Assembly: GCA_026770585.1 (NCBI GenBank)
Contig: MU646518.1
Coordinates: 166,275-186,840 of the forward strand
Direction of reading: 5' to 3'
Source: Baffinella frigidus
Taxonomy: Eukaryota > Cryptophyceae > Cryptomonadales > Baffinellaceae
Length of the DNA: 20,566 nt
Made by a program: the position numbers and the translations under genes. Every line of letters starts with the position of its first letter. Position 1 is the stretch's first letter. Positions 14,640-20,566 of this stretch are shown here, in pieces. The notes under the pieces were generated by a model that saw nothing but the letters and a program-made list of their open reading frames with translations, did no database searches and was not told the DNA's origin.

Positions 14640-15370
14640 TCTTATGAAGAAGTTCTTACAAAAAAACGAGTACGAGGCGTGTAAGCTAATTTGGACCCTT
14701 TCGAAAATTCGGACCCGTTTTTACCACACAAACGATTTTATTTGTACCACGAGATTTTTTTACAATGCCGTTTAAAACTCAAAAGCTTGCTGGAAACATT
14801 GGTTTTTTGCCTTGATCGATTTCCTTCTTTACTACACACTTTCGCGGCTGAATCGCTTTTTTGCAAAACAGTTGACTGATTCGAGATCAAATTGAGATAT
14901 TAGTACGGTGAATGTGTGGTAAGAAAGGGTCCGAATTCTTCAGATTTCTTCAAAGAAATTTCAGCAGCCAGAAAAAGAAGGTTTTCAAATGGCCTTAGTT
15001 TGAACGCTCGTTAATTATGTTCGGAGATTTTTAGATCAGAGTGCTCAGCGTGAGCTCACCTTCAAAACGACCTGAAGGACTTGGGGTAAATTATTTCGTC
15101 TTCCAAATCCTTTTCCCGTTCAAAAAAGGGTCCAAATTAGCTTACACGCCTCGTAGGATCCTATGTCTGTCAGCAAAATCCGGTTTAGATCCCAAAATCC
15201 CAACCGAAACCAAAATGGACGCTGACCTGCTGACGTGCATTCAAAAAAGGGGGAAGAAGTCTTCGTAATATCCACAAGCTCGTTCTCCTCAAAAACAACC
15301 CAACAAACAAGCTCGTTCTCCACTGCGCATGACACGATCCTAAACTTGTCCCAAAGGTGCATTCTTCATC
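14640..15370 (+). pseudogene. HDE-repeat gene family, fragment (copy 3)
   Basis: The 5' region (CTTATGAAGAAGTTC, then AAAAAACGAG) is split from TATGTCTGTCAGCAAAA by a TIR element at 14671-15155. Downstream, ATGGACGCTGACCTG at 15213 starts a short frame, MDADLLTCIQKRGKKSS, that stops at 15268. The following TCCACAAGCTCGTTCTCCTC matches copy 2, but the sequence ends in unrelated DNA before the repeat modules. It is a truncated family member. Confidence 0.6.
14671..15155. mobile_element. 485-bp TIR element inserted in copy 3
   Basis: The left end TACGAGGCGTGTAAGCTAAT continues TTGGACCCTT; the right end is its exact 30-bp complement. The interior has FCN-like AT-rich sequence with short open frames but no transposase recognised. 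Removing it brings the flanks into the order seen in the other family copies. Confidence 0.75.
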
Positions 15371-15371
15371 G

Positions 15372-15520
15372 TGACGTTGTGCTTATGAAGAGGTTCATAT
15401 AAAAAAACAAGCATGTCTGTCAGCAAAATGACTTTTCATGACACCAATGCTGACAGGAGACCATTTTCGATGACGTTTAGATCCCAAAACCCCAAAATGC
15501 CCGGTCAGCCAAGGTTCGTG
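15372..15520 (+). pseudogene. HDE-repeat gene family, 5' fragment (copy 4)
   Basis: CTTATGAAGAGGTTCATATA, then ATGTCTGTCAGCAAAATGAC and GTTTAGATCCCAAAACCCC. These match the upstream blocks of copies 2 and 3. No ATGGACGCTGAC coding start or repeat modules follow. Confidence 0.5.
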
Positions 15521-15537
15521 CATGATCTCATATGGAC

Positions 15538-15650
15538 TTGTAAATTATGAACTCGGTTCAATGAAATTTACTACACAGAACGATCTTTATTAGTAATATT
15601 AAATTCAATCGTGCAGTAATTTTGATTCAAGTCAAGTTCATAAATTAAGT
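15538..15650 (+). mobile_element. MITE-like repeat, copy 3 of 3
   Basis: GGTTCAATGAAATTTACTAC, ACAGAACGATCT and AATTTTGATTCAAGTC, inverse of the copy at 65-175. Confidence 0.55.
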
Positions 15651-15806
15651 AAGTGTTCATAGATTAAGTAAGCGAGCTCATAAATTAAGTAAGTTCATAA
15701 ATTAAGTAAGCGAGTTCATAAATTAAGTAAGTTCATAAATTAAGTAAGCGAGTTCATGCATTAAGTAAGTTCATAAATTAAGAAAGCGAGTTCATAAATT
15801 AAGTAA
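15636..15806. repeat. Tandem repeat, about 18/37-bp units
   Basis: Alternating TTCATAAATTAAGTAAG and TTCATAAATTAAGTAAGCGAG units, about nine copies with minor variation (ATAGATTAAG, ATGCATTAAG, AATTAAGAAAG). AT-rich, non-coding. Confidence 0.9.
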
Positions 15807-15808
15807 GG

Positions 15809-16352
15809 CTACTTCTTAAAGCACCTGAGAATCCCGGATTCTCCAGCTTACCCCCTTAATCGGCCAATATTCTCCATCTTAAAGCTTTGAGAATCCTTTG
15901 GACACACTCAGAAATTCTCAAGTGCCGCAGAATCCTGGAGAATTCTCAAGATTCTCAGTGTTCTTGAGAATAATTGGGCACACCTGAGAATCCGAAAGGC
16001 CATGTGATTTGAATCGAAAGGCCACGTGTTTTGCGAATCGAATCTTCTAGATTCGGATTCGATTTGAATCCGAATCGAATATTCTAGAACGAATCGTTTG
16101 AATTCGGTCGCAGAAAAGAAATTTGCTCCCTTGCCAACGTCCAACTCGTAGCCCATCAGAACTGGTCATGCCTTCTAGAAGATTCGAATCTCCCAACACG
16201 TGGCCTTTCGATTTAAAAAGGACGTATTATGAAAATTCTCAAGTGGAAATTCTCAAAGCTTTAAGATGGAGAATTTTGAAACTAGTCATATTCATAAAAA
16301 CACCTAGAATCGCTGATTCTCAGGTTTTCGATTCTCAAGCTTCAAGAAGTGG
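15809..16352. mobile_element. 544-bp TIR element with AGAATTCTCAAG arrays
   Basis: Ends CTACTTCTTAAAGC and GCTTCAAGAAGTGG. Inside are nested inverted repeats: TCCATCTTAAAGCTTTGAGA with TCTCAAAGCTTTAAGATGGA, and AAAGGCCACGTGTT with AACACGTGGCCTTT. Many GAGAATTC/GAATCTTCTAG motifs. No transposase frame. Confidence 0.75.
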
Positions 16353-16730
16353 CCTAAGCGTCCGGAGGAATAATGGCGACCTGAGCCCTTCGTACTCCAC
16401 TGTTACTTCTTAAGTTAACAGAGGTTCCACTTTTGCTTTGAGACGTCCCACTCTCGACTTTTGTCTCGGTGCGCAGCGCTCTTCGAGGGCGTTCCACCAA
16501 TACAAACGTCAGTCTCGCTCCAGGGCGAGTACTAGGATCTTCACCCCGACCCTTCCGGGTTTCGGGGCAACAATCGTGTAGGGGGGTCTTTATTGTAAAA
16601 TGGGCCTCATTTCTTCGATTTTCTGCCTTATCCCGCCCTATCCTCGGGTCTAAACTTTCTTTGGTTCAAACTCTTTTAGTCAACTCGTACGAAATTTACC
16701 ACAGCGTAAATTTCGCTGTAGAGCGACTCC

Positions 16731-16928
16731 GGTAAATGTTGGCCGCTTTTCGGGTTGCCGGTTTGCCGGTTTGCCCGTTGTAAAAGTCCATTTTACAAAT
16801 GTAAAATGGACGCGCCTGGTACTAATCCTGTGATCATCCTGTTCCTGGTACGGCTTTAAAACAATACAGGGACTTGTAAAACCGGCAAACCGGGAAATCA
16901 GCAAACGGAAAAGCGGCCAACATTTCCC
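16731..16928 (-). mobile_element. TIR element family D, copy 2
   Basis: Inverted copy of 5491-5688, same length, two differences by eye. The left flank TGTAGAGCGACT is shared with copy 1, so the mobilised unit is somewhat longer on that side. Confidence 0.9.
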
Positions 16929-17190
16929 GTTCCTTTTGCTTCTCGACTGCCGTTCAGGATCTTTTTACTGAAAACGAGGGTCCTAACCCCGGAGGGGGAC
17001 CCCAACATCACGGGGCGCCACTTGGCGCACCCGCGTCACCCCCACGGACCCGAGCGAGAGAAAAGTCGAGCGGCCCAGACAGAAGCCGAGAGAAGAAAAA
17101 AACAACTGCTCGTCGCCAGACGCTGCACCGAAGAGACGTCCTACGCACTACATGTACAGAGTACATGTACAGGGTAGGTGGGTGTGGAGG

Positions 17191-17275
17191 AGCGCTGCGC
17201 ACCGAGACAAAAGTCGAGAGTGGGACGTCTCAAAGCAAAAGTGGAACCTCTGTTAACTTAAGAAGTAACAGTGGA
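17191..17275 (+). repeat. Internal third copy of the 100-bp TIR
   Basis: AGCGCTGCGCACCGAGACAA through AACTTAAGAAGTAACAGTGG, same orientation as the right TIR at 17432-17539, and closer to the left TIR because it lacks the short insertion. Confidence 0.85.
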
Positions 17276-17719
17276 TTCCTCTTGCTTCTCGACTGCCTAC
17301 TAATGAGCTCAGAATCAGGGCAACGCCCACTGCTCCGCCGTGGGCTTGAGCAGATGTCTGAAAAAGAGGGCTGCCGCAGAGCAGCCTCTCACCTGGGGGT
17401 CAACATACAACGTCACAGTGTTGAAAGACTTCGCCCTCGAAGAGCGCTGCGCACCGAGACAAAAGTTGTTTGAAAAGTCGAGAGTGGGACGTCTCAAAGC
17501 AAAAGTGAAACCTCTGTTAACTTAAGAAGTAACAGTGGAGAATCGCTCTAGTAAATTTCAGGTGAGTTGCCTAAAAGAGTTTGGAAGTTTGGAAGTTTTT
17601 CGACCCCAGAAAAGTGTCAACTCATGAGAGACCAGCTCTATGTTTTAAAACGCAACGTTTCCGAAGACATAAACAGGGTGTTCGCGAAACGTACACCTGT
17701 TCGCCTCCGGGCGCGGCGT

Positions 17720-17782
17720 CGTTCTTATGAAGAACGGGGTTCATATAGAACGAGTTCGTAAAAAACGAGTATGTCTGTCATC
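17720..17782 (+). promoter_or_regulatory. Conserved upstream block of the HDE-repeat gene family
   Basis: CTTATGAAGAACGGGGTTCA, AAAAAACGAGTATGTCTGTC. It recurs ahead of copies 3 and 4. Its conservation upstream of ATGGACGCTGAC suggests a 5' untranslated or promoter segment carried along with the duplicated gene; that role is inferred. Confidence 0.4.
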
Positions 17783-17827
17783 ATGCTGACAGTACGAGCC
17801 TCTGATAGAACCCAAAATTCCAAAATA

Positions 17828-18044
17828 ATGGACGCTGACCTGGTCGCTGACATGCATTGAAAAAAAAAGAGGGGGGGAAAGTCCAATATCCACAAACTCG
17901 TTCTCCTCAAAAACAACCCAACAGTCAAGCTCGTTCTCCTCAACACCAAACGCCAGTCTCCACACGCTCATCAAGCCTCTTCGCCCCTCCTCGCCGAGTC
18001 GCCCTCCGCGTCCGAGCCCGCTCACGACGAGTCCGCACAACTCC
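17828..18044 (+). pseudogene. HDE-repeat gene copy 2, damaged N-terminal part
   Basis: ATGGACGCTGACCTGG at 17828 reads MDADLVADMH then a stop. After a poly-A/poly-G run, family-like sequence resumes in the frame LVLLNTKRQSPHAHQASS and SPSASEPAHDES (about 17930-18030), parallel to SPSASKPAHDES in copy 1. A further shift is needed to enter the frame of the HDEF modules that start at 18045. Homopolymer sequencing error, a short intron or genuine decay would each explain it. Confidence 0.45.
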
Positions 18045-18626
18045 ATGCATCCTCCCGCGTCGCACGACGAGTTCCTCGCGCGCCGCCATACCGATCGCGC
18101 CCCCCGCGCCAGGTCGATCGAGATGAAGCTCACCAGCTCGTTCCTCCCCGCAGAACACAACTCGGATCCAGTGACCACAACCCCGCACACCTCCATGCTC
18201 ATCTCCGCCGACTTCGCGGGAGCGTGCAAGCATCGTCTCAGGCCGCAGGATCCTCCCGCGTCGCACGACGATTTCCTCGCGCGCCGCCACGCTCAGCACT
18301 TCCCCCGCGTCAGCTCGCTCGAGACGATTTCTGAGACGAAGCTCACCAGCTCGTTCCTGCCCGCGAACCGCGACTCACATCACCAATTTTGCGACGCCCT
18401 TCCCTCCCCGTTCCACGCTCGGAGTCGCTCGGCACCAGAGATCACCCGGCACGCCGAGCCGCCCATCGAGCGCCGCAGGTCCAAGTCGCTCTCGTCGGCG
18501 CCGGTCAAGCAGCTCACCCCGCTGGCGCAGTTGCGCCTCATGAAGCGCGCGGAGCAGCTTTCAAGAATCGTGGATGCGCGGGCGTGTATGAAGCAGCGCC
18601 TGAGACGTAGCGAGTCAAGCGCTTGA
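18045..18626 (+). CDS. HDEF-repeat protein, copy 2, main open frame
   Basis: Reads HPPASHDEFLARRHTDRAPR, then IEMKLTSSFLPA, TSMLISADF, a second module DPPASHDDFLARRHAQ followed by FPRVSSLE and KLTSSFLPA. It ends in a basic C-terminus with LTPLAQLRLMKRAEQLSRI and MKQRLRRSESSA, likely helical. The order differs from copy 1: MLISADF lies between the modules rather than before them, so the family has been rearranged. No signal peptide or membrane segment. Function unknown; the short charged modules could be interaction motifs, which is only a guess. ATG 18045 may not be the native start, since family homology extends upstream in other frames. Confidence 0.5.
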   Translation: MHPPASHDEFLARRHTDRAPRARSIEMKLTSSFLPAEHNSDPVTTTPHTSMLISADFAGACKHRLRPQDPPASHDDFLARRHAQHFPRVSSLETISETKLTSSFLPANRDSHHQFCDALPSPFHARSRSAPEITRHAEPPIERRRSKSLSSAPVKQLTPLAQLRLMKRAEQLSRIVDARACMKQRLRRSESSA

Positions 18627-18823
18627 GTACATGTAAATATATTTCACTCCAACTGGCGCGTGCTCTGGGATCTGCATGCTGCGCGGAAGACATCCGTGAC
18701 ACCAGAGTGCAACCTCTCGAAAATCACGACTGATACGAACTTGTGGCCACGATGTAATGACCCTCACAGAGGCTAGGTGTCCCCTCCCCAGGGAAATTTT
18801 CGCATACATTCCCAGGCCACGCA

Positions 18824-18864
<41 letters not shown>

Positions 18865-19013
18865 CGAGCGAGAGAGAGGCCTTTGTTGATCTTGTGGCGA
18901 AGAAACAAACCTAGTCTAAACCGAAACTCAGCGACCGGTCGGAATGGAATCCAGCATCCAGAATACAGTAAACAGGTTCCGGGAGAAGGGGTCCTAGATT
19001 GAATGGCGAAATC
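18627..19013. other. Non-coding stretch with (GA)n microsatellite
   Basis: After the stop of copy 2 there is ordinary sequence with no supported gene. It contains an interrupted GA run at 18826-18878. No poly-A signal could be identified with confidence (AATATATT-type sequence at about 18635 only). Confidence 0.5.
18826..18878. repeat. (GA)n microsatellite
   Basis: About 16 GA units, then GAGCGAGAGCGAGCGAGAGA. Arg-Glu repeat frames through it are artefacts. Confidence 0.95.
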
Positions 19014-19144
19014 TATCCCCTAAGTGCCCAGTAGGCGCATACGCCCTACGGTAGGGCCCTAGGACCTGCCTAGGACCTCTTGGCCGTCAAATTTGACGGC
19101 CAAGGTCAAATCTTGGCCGTCAAATTTGACCCACTTAAGGGGTA
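19014..19144 (+). mobile_element. TIR element family H, copy
   Basis: TATCCCCTAAGTG start and CACTTAAGGGGTA end. The interior carries CCCTACGGTAGGGCCCTAGG and three copies of TTGGCCGTCAAATTTGA or its complement. Confidence 0.75.
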
Positions 19145-19174
19145 TCACACCCGGGTGCCCGAGGGCGCACCGGG

Positions 19175-19274
19175 CCTAGTGGCTATACGTCTCGAGGTAG
19201 TGAATTCACTGTAAAATCAGTGGATTTGTACCAGATTACGGCCTGGTCAAACGACCCAGACGTACAGCCACTAG
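19175..19274. mobile_element. 100-bp TIR element
   Basis: CTAGTGGCTATACGTCT at the left and AGACGTACAGCCACTAG at the right. The interior holds AATTCACTGTAAAATCAGTG, a smaller hairpin. Single copy here. Confidence 0.65.
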
Positions 19275-19451
19275 TGCCTGACCCAACCCCTATGATCACT
19301 CCCCGTGGGGACATTCGTAGACTAATAGTTTAGCTGCCCATAATAGTTTAGCTGCCGAGCCCTTGCGGCCACAGGCCTGCCCTTAAGTTGGTGCAGCTTT
19401 CACGAGGCTAAGAAATCACCCCCCGCCCTTACCACCACACGAAACATGCGT

Positions 19452-19555
19452 TACCCCTTAAGTGCCCATAGGGTGAACATTGACCCTAACTCGCCCTAGG
19501 CAGGTCCTAGGGCCCTACTGTAGGGCTTATGAGCCTACTCGCCACTTAAGGGTTA
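19452..19555 (+). mobile_element. TIR element family H, copy
   Basis: TACCCCTTAAGTGCCC start, GCCACTTAAGGGTTA end, core CTAGGCAGGTCCTAGGGCCC. The flanks ACATGCGT and ACGTGCAT may be a diverged 8-bp duplication. Confidence 0.7.
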
Positions 19556-20171
19556 CACGTGCATCGGATGTCTTGCGGGGGGGGACACTTCGGGAATACC
19601 ACTGCAGGAAACGGTGCCCCCCCCCCCTCTCATTCCACAGCAGATCCAAACCACACGGTGGACTGCGAAGTTTTCATTACAAAAGGAGCCGCGTCCAATT
19701 TCACTTGTTTCCCGATTCACACACTTCATCATGTGACCCCCCAATTCTTCCCCCCCCTGAAAACGTCGTAGCCCACTGTTGTGGGGCTGACCCCGGATAC
19801 CAGCGCTCAGGAGGCAGCAGAGCGCATGACCCTTCAGGACATGAAGAGAAGAATGTATCACCCAACTTGATGGTCAAACCCTGGTGGCAGGGCTCATAAC
19901 CCTACTGGATTCTACCGCCACGACGCCCACCGAGTGGCGTGCTGGTTTCGATCCGCACTCAACGCATTTTGCACGGAGAACCACTTGCAAAATCAGCTTT
20001 GGGGATCAGGTCGAGATCAATCGATTTGGTCCTTCCGTGAGGGTTCCACTTAGCAGCCACCTGGGGCTTCACGGATACAGTCCATCCAAACGATTTGTAC
20101 TAGAGCCTTATCCATTGCCCTGGAACCTAACCGGAATTTCGCCGTGAATTGGCGTGTTGGTTTCAACCCGG
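19556..20171. other. Unassigned region, possibly containing decayed coding sequence
   Basis: No gene can be supported. A frame near 19787-19876 reads GLTPDTSAQEAAERMTLQDM then KRRMYHPT before a stop, which has protein-like composition. Continuing frames are broken. A direct repeat, TGGCGTG(C/T)TGGTTTC, occurs at 19934 and 20152. Poly-C and poly-G runs are present at 19577 and 19618. Confidence 0.35.
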
Positions 20172-20292
20172 ACAGGGGTACCTCGCTCATCAGAAAGCGC
20201 CCCCCCCATAGCACCACCATAGGGCCCTAGGCATAGGCCTACTGTAGAGTCCTAGGGGGAGGCGCTTTCTTATGGGCGAGGTACCCCTGTAC
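20172..20292. mobile_element. TIR element family I, copy
   Basis: ACAGGGGTACCTCGCTCAT and ATGGGCGAGGTACCCCTGT ends, inner arms AGAAAGCGC/GCGCTTTCT. Followed without spacer by the next copy. Confidence 0.85.
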
Positions 20293-20446
20293 CTCGCCCA
20301 TAAGAAAGCGCCTCCTCCTAGGACCCTACAGTAGGCCCCGGGCCCTACGATGCTCAAGTTTCTCTGTGATAAACGCGCGTTTCTCCGTGCTACGCCTTGC
20401 CGATGAAGTTGGCGAGCTGTTTCGTTATGAGCGAGGTATCCCTGTA
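20287..20446. mobile_element. TIR element family I, copy with insert
   Basis: CTGTACCTCGCCCATAAGAA start and TTATGAGCGAGGTATCCCTG end. The interior departs from the family after GGGCCCTACGATG and includes ATAAACGCGCGTTTCTCCGT, which is repeated as ATAAACGCACGTTTCTCCAT right after the element at 20447. That may be a duplication or a captured piece. Confidence 0.65.
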
Positions 20447-20509
20447 ATAAACGCACGTTTCTCCATGCTGCGACGCCGAAGAGATCAGGTCTTTTCGAAA
20501 CCCTCGATC

Positions 20510-20566
20510 CGCGCGCTCTCTCTCTCTGTCGCTCTTTGCCCCTCTCTCTCTCTCTCTCTCTCTCTC
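20510..20566. repeat. (CT)n microsatellite at window edge
   Basis: Interrupted CT repeat running to the last base; a likely assembly break point. Confidence 0.9.

Larger units (their letters stand above)
16396..17539. mobile_element. 1.14-kb element with about 100-bp terminal inverted repeats
   Basis: The left TIR 16396-16491 starts TCCACTGTTACTTCTTAAGT. The right TIR 17432-17539 is its complement with a short insertion (TGTTTGAAAAG) and ends AACAGTGGA. A third partial TIR copy in right-hand orientation sits at 17191-17275. The family D element at 16731-16928 is inside. TTTTGCTTCTCGACTGCC occurs at about 16935 and 17280. No transposase was recognised, so it looks non-autonomous. Confidence 0.75.

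Noticed and set aside
15908-16413. Open frames in the 544-bp element as a transposase
   Set aside because: Short, low-complexity frames from GAATTC-type repeats; no DDE/D-like arrangement or known motif.

Overview
The window looks like nuclear DNA of a eukaryotic microalga with a secondary (red-lineage) plastid. Two observations support this. A minus-strand presequence at 4259-3936 has a signal peptide followed by an AFAP motif, as in plastid proteins of stramenopile, haptophyte, cryptophyte and dinoflagellate algae. Long degenerate TTTAGGG (plant/algal telomere-type) tracts are also present. Coding DNA is sparse and intron-split, and most of the sequence is short terminal-inverted-repeat (TIR) elements, microsatellites and telomere-like repeats. 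I cannot name the genus. The ends (poly-G on the left, CT repeat on the right) look like places where an assembly broke.

Layout. 1-3540: MITE-like hairpin elements, a 36-nt minisatellite with a (TG)n tract, telomere-like C-rich tracts and a stray duplicated exon piece at 3074-3144. 3610-4259 (minus): two exons of an organellar tyrosyl-tRNA synthetase-like gene, joined by an apparent GC-AG intron; the catalytic part is not visible. 4790-8591 (plus): a divergently oriented, unrecognised membrane or secreted protein built of about 50-residue repeats. Its second repeat unit is split over two small exons (7025-7066 and 8551-8591), separated by introns made almost wholly of TIR elements and telomere-like DNA. 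8600-10900: dense arrays of two related TIR families and a 22-bp minisatellite. 10983-13190: a 2.2-kb degenerate interstitial telomere-like array that flips strand near its right end. 13680-18626: a small dispersed gene family (one copy on minus, one near-complete and two fragmentary copies on plus) encoding a Ser-rich protein with a repeated HDE(L/F)LARRHAQR module; the two larger copies show frame damage. Several TIR elements are inserted in and around them. 18630-20566: further copies of the same TIR families and microsatellites, no convincing gene.

The main theme is the relation between TIR elements and introns. Elements with potential splice signals in their TIRs sit next to, or inside, the gaps between exons whose reading frames match exactly. 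An introner-like (intron-generating) process is a reasonable hypothesis; transcript data would decide it. Most coordinates of repeats are by eye and may be off by a few bases.
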